A DNA stretch of 64,000 nt, taken from Pseudomonas sp. ERMR1:02 (GTDB taxonomy: Bacteria; Pseudomonadota; Gammaproteobacteria; Pseudomonadales; Pseudomonadaceae). Location of the stretch: positions 372,001-436,000 of the forward strand of contig NZ_NKJI01000005.1 of the NCBI RefSeq assembly GCF_002277815.1. The letters are read 5' to 3'. Both the position numbers and the translations under genes were made by a program. Positions within the stretch are counted from its first letter, which is position 1. Each line of letters begins with the position of its first letter. This document shows, in pieces, positions 40,380 to 50,706 of this stretch. The notes under the pieces are model-generated. The model had not been told where the DNA came from. It did no database searches and saw nothing but the letters and a program-made list of their open reading frames with translations.

Positions 40380-41438
40380 GAGGCCGTGTTGTTTCAGGGC
40401 CCATTTGACGTGTTCGCGGACCAGCTCAGACGGATAATCCCGTCGCGCCTTCAACGCCTCCAGCACGGGAATCGTTGACGGCGCGTTACCCAGGCCGACG
40501 GCCAGATTGCGCAACCAGCTTTCATAACCCGCCCGTCTTAGCGGCGAACCTTCGGTACTGCTAAGAAACTTTTCCTCATCCCACATGAACAGTTCGGCCA
40601 GATCAGCGTTGTCCAGATTGTGTCGTGGCTTGAAATCACTTTCGCCAGAAGGACGGGCGAAGCGGTTCCACGGGCAGACGATCTGGCAATCATCGCAACC
40701 GAATACCCGGTTGCCGATCAGCGAGCGCAGCTCTTCAGGGATGACGCCTTTGAGTTCAATGGTCAGGTAGGAAATGCAGCGTCGGGCATCCAGCACATAG
40801 GGGCCGACAAAGGCATTGGTCGGACAGATGTCGAGGCAGGCGCTGCATCGACCGCAGTGTTCGGTGGCGTGGGGCGGGTCCACCGGCAGCGGCAAATCGA
40901 CGAACAGTTCGGCGAGGAAGAAATAACTCCCCGCCTTGCGATTCAATACCAGGGTGTTTTTGCCGATCCAGCCCAGGCCGGCCTTTTGCGCGATGGCTTT
41001 TTCCAGCACCGGGGCACTGTCGACGAAGGCTCGGTAGCCGAATGGGCCGATGGCGGCCTGAATCTTTTCTGCCAGTTGTTGCACGCGCTTACGGATCAAT
41101 TTGTGGTAATCGCGGCCCAAGGCATAACGCGAAACGTAGGCTTTTTCCGGTTGGGCCAGTAACTGCGCCATTTTGGTATCGCCCGACAGGTAGTCCATGC
41201 GCAGTGAAACAACGCGCAATGTACCCGGCACCAGTTCTTCCGGGTGCGAGCGTTTACTGCCATGGGCGCCCATGTAGTCCATTTCGCCGTGGTAGCCGGC
41301 GTCGAGCCAGCGCTGCAGATGCTGCTCATGCTCACCCAGGTCGAGGCCGCTGATGCCGACTTGCTGGAAGCCCAGCTCGCGGCCCCAGTCCTTGATGGAT
41401 TGGGCGAGGGCGGGCAGGTCTGTGGTAATAGCGGGCAT
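40374..41438 (-). CDS. queG: Epoxyqueuosine reductase QueG
   Basis: A 354-aa cobalamin- and [4Fe-4S]-dependent enzyme for the last step of queuosine tRNA modification. Two ferredoxin-type clusters are visible: CGRCSACLDICPTNAF (about 193-208) and CDDCQIVCPWNRFA (about 240-253). GWIGKNTLVLNRKAGSYFFL is the B12-binding-like conserved block. A C-terminal HEAT-like segment follows. I chose ATG 41438 (MPAITTDLPALAQSIKDW). It is divergent from nnr. Its stop codon lies in a REP arm. Confidence 0.96.
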   Translation of the reverse strand: MPAITTDLPALAQSIKDWGRELGFQQVGISGLDLGEHEQHLQRWLDAGYHGEMDYMGAHGSKRSHPEELVPGTLRVVSLRMDYLSGDTKMAQLLAQPEKAYVSRYALGRDYHKLIRKRVQQLAEKIQAAIGPFGYRAFVDSAPVLEKAIAQKAGLGWIGKNTLVLNRKAGSYFFLAELFVDLPLPVDPPHATEHCGRCSACLDICPTNAFVGPYVLDARRCISYLTIELKGVIPEELRSLIGNRVFGCDDCQIVCPWNRFARPSGESDFKPRHNLDNADLAELFMWDEEKFLSSTEGSPLRRAGYESWLRNLAVGLGNAPSTIPVLEALKARRDYPSELVREHVKWALKQHGLL

Positions 41439-41501
41439 GAGGCGAGAGAAACCGGAGCTGAGGTGCGTATAATTCTGCCAGACATCGGAGCTCGAAGACG
41501 C

Positions 41502-43001
41502 ATGCCGCACACTAAAGATGATTTACCCGACGCGCTGTATAGCGCCGCGCAAGTGCGAGGGCTCGATGCGAGCCTGATCGCGGCCGGAACAAAGGGCTTC
41601 GAACTGATGCAGAGGGCCGCACGGGCAACCTGGCGTGCGTTGGTCCGTCAGTGGCCGACGGCGAACGAATTGACCGTCGTCGCCGGTCACGGTAATAACG
41701 CCGGCGACGGTTACCTGGTGGCAGTGTTGGCGCAGCGTGCCGGGTGGTCTGTTCGGGTGCTGGCAGCGAGCGAGCCGCGGCTGCTTGGCGGTGATGCGGC
41801 ATTGGCCCATGCAGAGGCAGTGTCCGAAAACGTTTTCATCGAAGCCTGGAGCGCGCAATCCGAGTTTCGCGGCCTCGTGCTGGACGCCTTGCTCGGCACG
41901 GGTCTGGCTGGGGACGTGCGCGAGCCGTACGCCCGCGTCATCGCTGCAATCAATGCCAGCGAACAGCCAGTGGTGGCGGTGGATATCCCTTCCGGACTGT
42001 GCGCTGATACCGGTCGCATCCTCGGCTGTGCAGTACGAGCCGATCTGACGGTCACGTTCATCGGCTTGAAACTGGGATTGTTCACCGGCGATGCGGCGGA
42101 CGTGGTGGGTGAACTGGTCTTCAACGACTTGCATGCCGATCCGCAGATGCTCAAAGATGCGCCGGCCAGTGCTCGTCGACTGAACGCCGGTAACCTGCCG
42201 CAGTTGGCCTCCCGGGCACCCACTTCCCATAAGGGCAAATTTGGCCATGTGCTGCTGATCGGCGGTGATCGCGGATTGGGTGGCGCGATTCTGCTAAGCG
42301 CGCAAAGCGCACTGCGCAGCGGCGCGGGCATGGTGTCGGTGGCGACTCGCGGCGAACATGTGCCCGCCGCTTTGGCGAGAATCCCCGAGGCGATGGTGTT
42401 GGGCACTTCGTCGGCCAATCAGTTGATGGGATTGCTACAAAAAGTGTCCGTATTAGTTGTCGGTCCGGGATTGGGTCAGGGCGCCTGGGGGCGCGGTCTG
42501 TTGTCGGCCGCGGCCAACGCGCCATTGCCGCAAGTCTGGGACGCTGATGCGCTGAACATGCTGGCCGAGGAGCGGGTGAACTTGCCCAAGGATTGCGTGA
42601 TCACGCCGCATCCTGGCGAAGCGGCGCGGTTGCTGGGAATGAGTACCGCAGAGGTCCATGCAGATCGCCCGGCGGCGGCCCATGCGTTGAGCAAAAAATA
42701 TACAGCGGTTGTGGTGCTCAAGGGTGCCGGCAGCCTGATCGCCAGTCCCGACGGACGGCTGGCCGTGTGTCATCAGGGTCACCCGGCAATGGCCACCGCC
42801 GGTTTGGGCGATGTGCTGGCCGGTCTGGTCGGTGCACTGCTGGCTCAGGGCATGGGCGCGTTCGACGCGGCCTGCCTGGCAGTCTGGCTGCACGCCAACG
42901 CTGGTGAACAACAAGGTAAATTCGGCCGCGGGCTGGCGGCCAGTGATCTGATTCCAGCCATTCGTCAGTTGTTGGAGGAGCAAGCACCGTGTCTGAAGTA
43001 A
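41502..43001 (+). CDS. nnr: Bifunctional NAD(P)H-hydrate epimerase / ADP-dependent dehydratase
   Basis: A 499-aa repair enzyme for hydrated NAD(P)H. The N-terminal YjeF epimerase domain (about 1-215) has GHGNNAGDGYLVAVLA and VAVDIPSGLCADTG. The C-terminal ribokinase-like dehydratase (about 230-490) has KFGHVLLIGGDRGLGGA, VITPHPGEAARLL and MATAGLGDVLAGLVGALLAQG. The final motif has GLGD where GTGD is usual. The start MPHTKDDLPDALYSAAQVR at 41502 follows the divergent queG promoter region. It opens the tsaE-amiB-mutL operon and overlaps tsaE by 13 bp. Confidence 0.95.
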   Translation: MPHTKDDLPDALYSAAQVRGLDASLIAAGTKGFELMQRAARATWRALVRQWPTANELTVVAGHGNNAGDGYLVAVLAQRAGWSVRVLAASEPRLLGGDAALAHAEAVSENVFIEAWSAQSEFRGLVLDALLGTGLAGDVREPYARVIAAINASEQPVVAVDIPSGLCADTGRILGCAVRADLTVTFIGLKLGLFTGDAADVVGELVFNDLHADPQMLKDAPASARRLNAGNLPQLASRAPTSHKGKFGHVLLIGGDRGLGGAILLSAQSALRSGAGMVSVATRGEHVPAALARIPEAMVLGTSSANQLMGLLQKVSVLVVGPGLGQGAWGRGLLSAAANAPLPQVWDADALNMLAEERVNLPKDCVITPHPGEAARLLGMSTAEVHADRPAAAHALSKKYTAVVVLKGAGSLIASPDGRLAVCHQGHPAMATAGLGDVLAGLVGALLAQGMGAFDAACLAVWLHANAGEQQGKFGRGLAASDLIPAIRQLLEEQAPCLK

Positions 43002-43459
43002 CCCTGTACCTGGCTAATGAAGAGGCGATGACCGCGTTTGGCGCACGCATCGCCCAAACCACTAAAGGACACGGTCTGATCTTTCTCGAAGGTAACCTTG
43101 GAATGGGCAAAACCACGCTGTCCCGAGGCATAATCCGTGGCCTTGGGCACGTCGGGGCGGTAAAAAGCCCAACCTTCACTCTGGTCGAGCCTTACGAGAT
43201 TGGCGACACTCGCGCCTTCCATTTCGACCTGTATCGCCTGGTCGATCCGGAAGAGCTGGAATTCCTCGGCATCCGCGACTATTTCGAAGACGACGCTCTG
43301 TGCCTGATCGAGTGGCCTGATAAAGGTGCAGGCTTTTTGCCAAAGCCCGACCTGACCATTACCATTAGCCCGCAAGACAGCGGGCGTTCGCTGAAAATTT
43401 TATCCCAGGGCTCGCGTGGCGAGTCGTGGTGTGCCGCTTTGGCATTGGAATCCAAATAG
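42989..43459 (+). CDS. tsaE: tRNA t6A biosynthesis ATPase TsaE
   Basis: A 156-aa P-loop ATPase that activates the TsaBD complex in N6-threonylcarbamoyladenosine synthesis. It shows Walker A EGNLGMGKTTLSRG (about 34-47), SPTFTLVEPYE, FHFDLYRL and LIEWPDKG, the full family set. The GTG start at 42989 sits behind ggaggagcaagcacc and inside the end of nnr, showing coupling. amiB follows at once. Confidence 0.96.
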   Translation: MSEVTLYLANEEAMTAFGARIAQTTKGHGLIFLEGNLGMGKTTLSRGIIRGLGHVGAVKSPTFTLVEPYEIGDTRAFHFDLYRLVDPEELEFLGIRDYFEDDALCLIEWPDKGAGFLPKPDLTITISPQDSGRSLKILSQGSRGESWCAALALESK

Positions 43460-44890
43460 ATGATGGGGTTAGGTATGCGCTTTCGCGCGTTGGTTGCTGC
43501 CGTAGGGGTGTTGTTTTTGGCGGTGACCGTCGACGCCGTGGCCGAGACGAAGGTCAACAGCGTTCGCCTGTGGCGGGCGCCGGACAACACACGGCTGGTG
43601 TTTGACCTGACCGGCCCGGTGCAGCACAGCGTCTTTACCCTGTCGGCTCCGGATCGACTGGTCATCGACATCAACGGCGCGACCCTTGGTGCACCGTTGA
43701 GCGTCAACAGTGCGAATACTCCGATCACCGCCATGCGCTCGGCCCAACGCACGCCGACCGACCTGCGGGTGGTCATCGACCTGAAAAAGGCCGTTACCCC
43801 GAAAAGCTTCTCCCTGGCTCCGAACGCCCAGTACGGCAACCGACTGGTGGTCGATCTGTTCGATAACCCGGCCGATGCCGCACCACCTCCTGCGCCGACG
43901 CCGTCGGTGGCTACGGTGCCGGCTGTCCCTGTCACGCCGACGGAACCGGCAATCAAATTGCCGCCGGCACCGGCGGGCAAGCGCGACATCATTGTGGTGA
44001 TCGATGCCGGTCACGGTGGCGAAGATCCAGGCGCATCCGGCTCTCGCGGTCAACGCGAAAAAGACGTGGTGCTGGCCATCGCCCGGGAACTGCAACGTCA
44101 GGTCAACGGCATGAAAGGCTTCCGCGCCGAACTGACCCGCACCGGCGACTACTTCATTCCTTTGCGTGGGCGTACCGAAATCGCCCGCAAGAAGGGCGCC
44201 GATCTGTTCGTCTCGATCCACGCCGACGCCGCACCTTCGGCCGCCGCTTTCGGGGCCTCGGTGTTCGCCCTGTCTGATCGTGGCGCCACATCGGAGACCG
44301 CGCGCTGGCTGGCCGATAGCGAAAACCGTTCCGACTTGATCGGTGGTGCCGGGAACGTCAGTCTCGACGACAAGGACCGCATGCTCGCCGGCGTGCTGCT
44401 CGACTTGTCGATGACCGCGTCCCTGACCTCCAGCCTGAACGTTGGTCAGAAAGTATTGAGTAACATCGGTCGGGTCACGCCGCTGCACAAGCAACGGGTT
44501 GAACAGGCCGGGTTCATGGTACTGAAATCGCCGGATATTCCGTCGATCCTGGTGGAAACCGGGTTTATCTCCAACGCCAACGAAGCCTCGAAACTTGCCG
44601 CATCGAGCCACCAGCAGGCGCTGGCACGTTCCATTAGCAGCGGCGTGCGTCAGTTCTTCCAGCAAAATCCGCCACCCGGCACCTATATCGCCTGGCTGCG
44701 TGACTCCGGGAAAATCGCTCAAGGTCCACGTGATCACCGGGTGAGCCCGGGCGAGACACTGGCGATGATCGCCGTGCGTTATCAGGTATCGCCGGCCACA
44801 TTGCGCAGCGCCAACAACCTGCCGAGCGACGAGCTCAAGGTTGGTCAGCACTTGACCATTCCAGGCACAGAACTGGCGGCCAAAGAATGA
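43460..44890 (+). CDS. amiB: N-acetylmuramoyl-L-alanine amidase AmiB
   Basis: A 476-aa periplasmic cell-separation amidase. It has a signal peptide (about 1-28), an AMIN domain for septal targeting ([19 protein letters not shown]... about 32-130), and a proline-rich linker. The zinc amidase_3 domain has [15 protein letters not shown] (about 181-195), SIHADAAPS and [12 protein letters not shown]-terminal LysM segment, [29 protein letters not shown], binds glycan. Start codons at 43460, 43463 and 43475 are possible. The stop overlaps mutL (ATGA). Confidence 0.96.
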   Translation: MMGLGMRFRALVAAVGVLFLAVTVDAVAETKVNSVRLWRAPDNTRLVFDLTGPVQHSVFTLSAPDRLVIDINGATLGAPLSVNSANTPITAMRSAQRTPTDLRVVIDLKKAVTPKSFSLAPNAQYGNRLVVDLFDNPADAAPPPAPTPSVATVPAVPVTPTEPAIKLPPAPAGKRDIIVVIDAGHGGEDPGASGSRGQREKDVVLAIARELQRQVNGMKGFRAELTRTGDYFIPLRGRTEIARKKGADLFVSIHADAAPSAAAFGASVFALSDRGATSETARWLADSENRSDLIGGAGNVSLDDKDRMLAGVLLDLSMTASLTSSLNVGQKVLSNIGRVTPLHKQRVEQAGFMVLKSPDIPSILVETGFISNANEASKLAASSHQQALARSISSGVRQFFQQNPPPGTYIAWLRDSGKIAQGPRDHRVSPGETLAMIAVRYQVSPATLRSANNLPSDELKVGQHLTIPGTELAAKE

Positions 44891-46796
44891 ACCAGGTGCT
44901 GTCGAACGCTGCCCGCATCGAGCTGCTCAGCCCTCGGCTGGCGAACCAGATCGCCGCCGGTGAGGTGGTTGAACGCCCGGCATCGGTGATCAAAGAGTTG
45001 CTGGAAACAGCCTCGACTCCGGCGCCAAACGTATCGACGTCGATGTCGAGCAGGGTGGCGTCAAGTTGCTGCGGGTGCGTGACGATGGCAGCGGCATTTC
45101 TGCCGATGACCTGCCACTGGCGCTGGCCCGACACGCCACCAGCAAGATTCGCAATCTGGAAGATCTGGAACAGGTCATGAGCCTGGGCTTTCGCGGTGAG
45201 GCGCTGGCGTCGATCAGTTCCGTGGCGCGTTTGACCCTGACATCGCGCACCCGCGATGCCGATCAGGCCTGGCAGGTCGAGACCGAAGGCCGTGACATGG
45301 CGCCCCGCGTGCAACCGGCGGCGCACCCAGTGGGCACTTCTGTCGAAGTTCGTGATCTGTTTTTCAACACGCCGGCACGCCGCAAGTTTCTCAAGACCGA
45401 AAAAACCGAATTCGATCATCTGCAAGAAGTGATCAAACGCTTGGCTCTGGCGCGCTTCGACGTGGCGTTCCATCTGCGCCACAACGGCAAAACTATCCTC
45501 AGCCTGCATGAGGCCCACGATGATGCGGCCCGTGCCCGGCGGGTAGCGGCGATTTGCGGTCCGGGTTTCCTGGAACAGGCGCTGCCGATCGAAATCGAGC
45601 GTAACGGCCTGCATTTGTGGGGCTGGGTCGGATTGCCGACCTTTAACCGCAGTCAGGCAGATTTGCAGTATTTCTTCGTCAACGGCCGCGCCGTGCGCGA
45701 CAAACTGGTGGCCCATGCGGTGCGCCAGGCTTATCGCGACGTGCTGTTCAATGGCCGACACCCGACATTCGTGCTGTTTTTCGAGGTCGATCCAGCGGGT
45801 GTTGACGTCAACGTGCACCCGACCAAGCACGAAGTGCGCTTCCGTGACGGGCGCATGGTCCACGATTTTCTTTATGGCACCCTGCACCGCGCCTTGGGCG
45901 ATGTTCGGCCGGATGATCATCTGGCCGCACCGGTTGCGACGGCCATCGTCCGGCCTACGGGCCTCGAAGCGGGCGAGTTCGGCCCACAGGCTGAAATGCG
46001 TCTGGCCGCCAATGCGCTGCTGGAGCAGCCTCAGGCACCACCGTCATTCAGTGCGCCAGCCGGGTCGGGCGCTGGCGCGGGATATCAATACCAATACACC
46101 CCGCGACCTCAATCGGCTGTACCCGCCGCCGAAGCCCAGGCTGCGTATCGCGAGTTCTTCGCGCCATTGCCGCAAGCCAGCGCGGTAGCGCTGCCGGACG
46201 GGCAGGGCGACATTCCGCCGCTGGGTTATGCGCTGGCGCAGCTCAAGGGCATCTACATTCTTTCGGAAAACGCTCAGGGGCTGGTGCTGGTGGACATGCA
46301 CGCCGCTCACGAGCGGATCATGTACGAGCGTCTGAAAATCGCCATGGCCAGCGAAGGCCTGAGTGGCCAGCCGCTGCTGGTCCCCGAGTCGCTGGCGGTC
46401 AGTCAGCGTGAAGCTGATTGTGCAGAAGAGCATGTTGCCTGGTTCCAGCGTCTGGGCTTTGAATTGCAGCGTCTGGGTCCGGAAACCCTGGCGATCCGGC
46501 AGATTCCGGCCCTGCTCAAGCAGGCGGAAGCCAATCGACTGGTCGGCGATGTGCTCGCGGATTTGATGGAGTACGGCACCAGCGACCGCATTCAGGCGCA
46601 CCTGAACGAACTGCTCGGGACCATGGCCTGCCACGGTGCGGTGCGGGCGAATCGGCGCCTGGCGTTGCCGGAAATGAACGGTCTGCTGCGTGATATGGAA
46701 AACACTGAGCGCAGCGGTCAATGCAACCATGGTCGGCCGACCTGGACCCAACTGGGCCTGGACGATCTGGACAAACTGTTCTTGCGTGGTCGCTGA
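44887..46796 (+). pseudogene. mutL: DNA mismatch repair protein MutL, frameshifted as sequenced
   Basis: A GHKL ATPase that couples MutS recognition to downstream repair. Motifs are [44 protein letters not shown] and [16 protein letters not shown]. The C-terminal dimerisation domain has [18 protein letters not shown] and [18 protein letters not shown]. The first 40 residues are out of frame with the rest. One missing A in aaa 45005-45007 restores [19 protein letters not shown] and 636 aa. If real, this would give a mutator strain, but the wider -1 pattern suggests sequencing error. Confidence 0.93.
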
Positions 46797-47767
46797 TGAG
46801 CCAGTTCCCTCCTGCGATTTTTCTGATGGGTCCGACCGCCGCCGGCAAGACCGACCTGGCCATCGAACTCACCAAAGTGCTGCCTTGCGAACTGATCAGC
46901 GTCGATTCGGCGCTGGTCTACCGAGGCATGGACATCGGCACTGCCAAGCCATCGAAAGAGCTTTTGGCGCAGTTTCCGCACCGTCTGATCGACATTCTTG
47001 ACCCGGCAGAAAGCTATTCGGCTGCGGATTTTCGGCGTGACGCCCTCGAAGCCATGGCCGACATCACGGCGCGCGGAAAAATTCCGCTGTTGGTAGGCGG
47101 CACAATGCTCTACTACAAGGCTTTGCTCGAAGGCCTGGCAGACATGCCGGCTGCCGACCCGGACGTGCGCGCGCAGATCGAAGAAGAAGCTGCACGCCTT
47201 GGCTGGCAAGCCTTGCACGAGCAATTGGCAGTGATCGATCCGGTTTCTGCGGCGCGCATTCATCCGAACGATCCGCAGCGACTCAGTCGAGCGCTGGAGG
47301 TTTATCGCGTAAGCGGTCAAAGCATGACTGCCCTTCGTTTGCAACAATCTGCGCAAAGTACTGAAGCAGCCGCTTCGGGACGGCAACAATTGCCCTATAC
47401 TGTCGCGAACTTGGCGATTGCCCCGGCAAATCGTCAGGTACTGCACGAGCGAATTAAACAAAGATTCACTTTAATGTTGGAACAGGGGTTCATCGACGAG
47501 GTCGTAGCCCTGCGTAAGCGAAGTGACCTGCATGCCGGGTTGCCGTCGATACGTGCAGTAGGCTACAGACAAGTCTGGGACTACCTGGATGGCAAGCTGA
47601 CGTCAGCCCAAATGCAGGAGCGTGGAGTCATCGCCACGCGCCAGTTGGCAAAGCGTCAGTTCACCTGGTTGCGCAGTTGGGCTGATTTACATTGGCTGGA
47701 CAGCCTGGATTGCGACAATCTGCCACGCGCCTTGAAATACCTGGGGACCATCTCCATATTGAGCTGA
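46796..47767 (+). CDS. miaA: tRNA dimethylallyltransferase MiaA
   Basis: A 323-aa enzyme that prenylates A37 of UNN-decoding tRNAs. It has the P-loop [14 protein letters not shown] (about 9-22), [44 protein letters not shown] and [18 protein letters not shown] 46796 overlaps the mutL stop (tgATG). hfq follows, the standard amiB-mutL-miaA-hfq-hflX order. Confidence 0.97.
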   Translation: MSQFPPAIFLMGPTAAGKTDLAIELTKVLPCELISVDSALVYRGMDIGTAKPSKELLAQFPHRLIDILDPAESYSAADFRRDALEAMADITARGKIPLLVGGTMLYYKALLEGLADMPAADPDVRAQIEEEAARLGWQALHEQLAVIDPVSAARIHPNDPQRLSRALEVYRVSGQSMTALRLQQSAQSTEAAASGRQQLPYTVANLAIAPANRQVLHERIKQRFTLMLEQGFIDEVVALRKRSDLHAGLPSIRAVGYRQVWDYLDGKLTSAQMQERGVIATRQLAKRQFTWLRSWADLHWLDSLDCDNLPRALKYLGTISILS

Positions 47768-47862
47768 GTCCTTGCAATTGCCGTCTATCCTTGGGGGTGT
47801 GACGGCCACAAGTCATTTGTTTACCTATTTTTTTATATTGAATCCTTAAAGGAGTGCGGCAC

Positions 47863-48123
47863 ATGTCAAAAGGGCATTCGCTACAAGACCCTTACTTGAA
47901 TACTTTGCGTAAAGAGAAAGTTGGGGTATCCATCTACCTGGTCAACGGTATCAAACTGCAAGGCACGATCGAGTCTTTCGACCAGTTCGTTATCCTGCTG
48001 AAAAACACCGTCAGCCAAATGGTCTACAAACACGCTATCTCTACAGTAGTGCCGGTTCGTCCAATTCGTCTGCCTAGCGCAACCGAATCCGAAGCAGGTG
48101 ATACTGAGCCAGGTAACGCCTGA
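47863..48123 (+). CDS. hfq: RNA chaperone Hfq
   Basis: An 86-aa Sm-like hexamer that pairs small RNAs with mRNAs and, in Pseudomonas, acts with Crc in catabolite repression. Sm1 spans [20 protein letters not shown] (about 21-40), and Sm2 contains the YKHAIST motif (about 55-61). The C-terminal tail is short. ATG 47863 lies behind aaaggagtgcggcac. The T-rich upstream sequence (ctatttttttatattg) may contain an hfq promoter. Confidence 0.98.
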   Translation: MSKGHSLQDPYLNTLRKEKVGVSIYLVNGIKLQGTIESFDQFVILLKNTVSQMVYKHAISTVVPVRPIRLPSATESEAGDTEPGNA

Positions 48124-48135
48124 TAGGAGTCTCCT

Positions 48136-49437
48136 TTGTTCTTTGAGCGCCACGGTGGTGGTGAGCGAGCCATTCTCGTTCACTTGGATGGTCAGGACCC
48201 TGAGGCGCGCGAAGATCCGCAGGAGTTTCAGGAGTTGGCAATGTCGGCAGGCGCCGAGACCGTCGCGTTTTTTAACGTGCCGCGTAATCGGCCAACCGCC
48301 AAATACCTGATTGGCAGCGGCAAGGTCGAGGAGTTACGCGACCTGGTCAACGCCGAGCAGGTAGATCTGGTGATTTTCAATCACATCCTCACGCCCAGTC
48401 AGGAACGCAACCTCGAACGGGTTTTCGAGTGTCGCGTGATCGACCGCACGGGTCTGATTCTCGATATCTTCGCCCAACGCGCCCGCACCCATGAAGGCAA
48501 GCTCCAGGTTGAACTGGCCCAGCTTGAGCACATGAGTACGCGGCTGGTTCGTGGCTGGACTCACCTTGAGCGGCAGAAGGGCGGTATCGGTCTGCGTGGT
48601 CCTGGTGAAACCCAGCTGGAAACCGACCGGCGCCTGTTGCGGGTTCGCCTGCGCCAGATCAAGGGGCGCCTGGAAAAGGTCCGCAGCCAGCGCGAGCAGT
48701 CGCGTCGTGGCCGCAAGCGCGCTGACATCCCGACGGTTTCACTGGTGGGTTATACCAACGCCGGCAAATCGACGCTCTTCAACTCGGTGACCGAGTCCGA
48801 CGTCTTCGCCGCTGACCAGTTGTTCGCCACCCTCGACCCGACCCTGCGCCGGCTCGAGCTCAATGACCTCGGGCCGATCGTACTGGCCGACACCGTGGGT
48901 TTTATTCGCCACCTGCCGCACAAACTGGTCGAGGCATTTCGGGCTACGCTCGAAGAGTCGAGCAACTCCGACCTGCTGTTGCACGTGATCGACTCCCATG
49001 AACCCGAGCGTATGGCCCAGATTGAACAGGTCATGGTGGTGCTCGGGGAGATCGGGGCTCAAGACTTGCCGATCCTGGAGGTATACAACAAACTCGATTT
49101 GCTCGAGGGCGTTGAGCCGCAGATCCAGCGCGATGCCGATGGCAAGCCGCAGCGGGTCTGGTTGTCGGCCAAGGACGGTACGGGTCTGGACTTGCTCAAA
49201 CAGGCCGTGGCAGAGCTGCTCGGCGATGATTTGTTTGTTGGTACCTTGCGCTTGCCGCAACGTTTTGCTCGACTGCGTGCGCAGTTTTTTGAAGTCGGTG
49301 CGGTACAGAAAGAAGAACACGACGAAGAAGGCATCAGCTTGCTGGCCGTTCGCCTGCCGCGAGTCGAATTGAATCGACTGGTAAGCCGCGAAGGTCTGCA
49401 GCCGCTGGATTTCATCGAGCAACACACTTTGCAATAA
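48136..49437 (+). CDS. hflX: Ribosome-associated GTPase HflX
   Basis: A 433-aa Obg-HflX GTPase that splits stalled or heat-inactivated ribosomes. It has the N-terminal HflX domain (about 1-190, with IDRTGLILDIFAQRARTHEGKLQVELAQL and GIGLRGPGETQLETDRR). The G domain has G1 VGYTNAGKSTLFN (about 206-218), G3 DTVGFIRHLP and G4 NKLDL. A UUG start at 48136 behind taggagtctcc gives MFFERHGGGERAILVHLD. It lies 12 bp after hfq. Confidence 0.95.
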   Translation: MFFERHGGGERAILVHLDGQDPEAREDPQEFQELAMSAGAETVAFFNVPRNRPTAKYLIGSGKVEELRDLVNAEQVDLVIFNHILTPSQERNLERVFECRVIDRTGLILDIFAQRARTHEGKLQVELAQLEHMSTRLVRGWTHLERQKGGIGLRGPGETQLETDRRLLRVRLRQIKGRLEKVRSQREQSRRGRKRADIPTVSLVGYTNAGKSTLFNSVTESDVFAADQLFATLDPTLRRLELNDLGPIVLADTVGFIRHLPHKLVEAFRATLEESSNSDLLLHVIDSHEPERMAQIEQVMVVLGEIGAQDLPILEVYNKLDLLEGVEPQIQRDADGKPQRVWLSAKDGTGLDLLKQAVAELLGDDLFVGTLRLPQRFARLRAQFFEVGAVQKEEHDEEGISLLAVRLPRVELNRLVSREGLQPLDFIEQHTLQ

Positions 49438-49533
49438 AAGCCTGAGAAAGCGGTTGTGCCGTGGTGACAGGCATTCTGTAGCATTGGTCGGCGCGCCGTG
49501 GGTGCGTCTTTGCTTTATCAGATGGAGAGCGCT

Positions 49534-50706
49534 ATGGCTTGGAATGAGCCGGGTGGCAACTCGAATAATCAGGATCCTTGGGGTGGCAAGCGCCGTAATA
49601 ACGGCGATCGCAAGGGGCCGCCAGATCTCGACGAGGCCTTCCGAAAGCTGCAGGAAAGCCTGAACGGGTTGTTCGGTGGTGGCAAGAAACGTGGTGAGGA
49701 CGGTGGTGGTTCGGGCAGGAGCGGCGGCTTCGGCGGTCTGCTCGGGATCGGCCTGGTCGTGCTGGCAGCCGTATGGCTGTACAGCGCTGTCTATGTAGTC
49801 GACGAGCAGGAGCAAGCCGTGGTGCTGCGCTTCGGCAAGTACTACGAAACCGTTGGCCCGGGTCTGAATATCTATTTCCCGCCGATCGACAAGAAGTACA
49901 TGGAAAACGTCACGCGTGAGCGTGCGTACACCAAGCAAGGTCAAATGCTGACTGAAGACGAAAACATCGTCGAAGTGCCTTTGACCGTGCAGTACAAGAT
50001 CAGCAATCTGCAGGATTTCGTGCTGAGCGTCGATCAGCCGGAAATCAGCCTGCAGCACGCGACTGACAGCGCCTTGCGCCATGTGGTGGGCTCCACCGCG
50101 ATGGATCAGGTGTTGACCGAAGGTCGTGAATTGATGGCCAGCGAAATCAAGGAGCGTCTGCAACGCTTCATGGATACCTATCGCACCGGTATCACCGTTA
50201 CCCAGGTCAACGTACAGAGTGCAGCGGCACCGCGTGAAGTGCAGGAAGCCTTCGATGACGTGATCCGTGCCCGTGAAGACGAGCAGCGTTCGCGCAACCA
50301 GGCTGAAACCTATGCCAACGGCGTCGTGCCGGAAGCCCGTGGTCAGGCCCAGCGCATTCTTGAAGATGCCAATGGCTACCGTGACGAAACCGTCTCGCGT
50401 GCCAAGGGTGAGGCCGATCGCTTCACCAAACTGGTTGCCGAGTACCGCAAGGCCCCTGAAGTTACTCGCCAGCGTCTGTACCTGGACACCATGCAGGAAG
50501 TCTTCAGCAACACCAGCAAGGTTCTCGTGACCGGTAACAAGAATGGCCAGAGCAATCTGCTTTACCTGCCGCTGGACAAGATGGTCGAAAGTGGTCGCAG
50601 CACCAGCACTCCGGTGACCAGTGCGGCAGCCACCGGCAATGAAGCGAATGCACGTGCGGCAGCTGATCTGCAGCAACAGCAAGCACGTACCAGGGAGAGT
50701 CGCTGA
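49534..50706 (+). CDS. hflK: FtsH protease modulator HflK
   Basis: A 390-aa SPFH/band-7 membrane protein that forms a cage with HflC around FtsH. It has a glycine-rich N-terminus (MAWNEPGGNSNNQDPWGGK), the helix FGGLLGIGLVVLAAVWLYSAVYVV (about 68-91), the SPFH domain from DEQEQAVVLRFGKY, and a long coiled coil (REDEQRSRNQAETYANGVVPEARG...). I chose ATG 49534 with ggagagcgct upstream, matching E. coli HflK. The stop overlaps hflC (TGATG). Confidence 0.95.
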   Translation: MAWNEPGGNSNNQDPWGGKRRNNGDRKGPPDLDEAFRKLQESLNGLFGGGKKRGEDGGGSGRSGGFGGLLGIGLVVLAAVWLYSAVYVVDEQEQAVVLRFGKYYETVGPGLNIYFPPIDKKYMENVTRERAYTKQGQMLTEDENIVEVPLTVQYKISNLQDFVLSVDQPEISLQHATDSALRHVVGSTAMDQVLTEGRELMASEIKERLQRFMDTYRTGITVTQVNVQSAAAPREVQEAFDDVIRAREDEQRSRNQAETYANGVVPEARGQAQRILEDANGYRDETVSRAKGEADRFTKLVAEYRKAPEVTRQRLYLDTMQEVFSNTSKVLVTGNKNGQSNLLYLPLDKMVESGRSTSTPVTSAAATGNEANARAAADLQQQQARTRESR

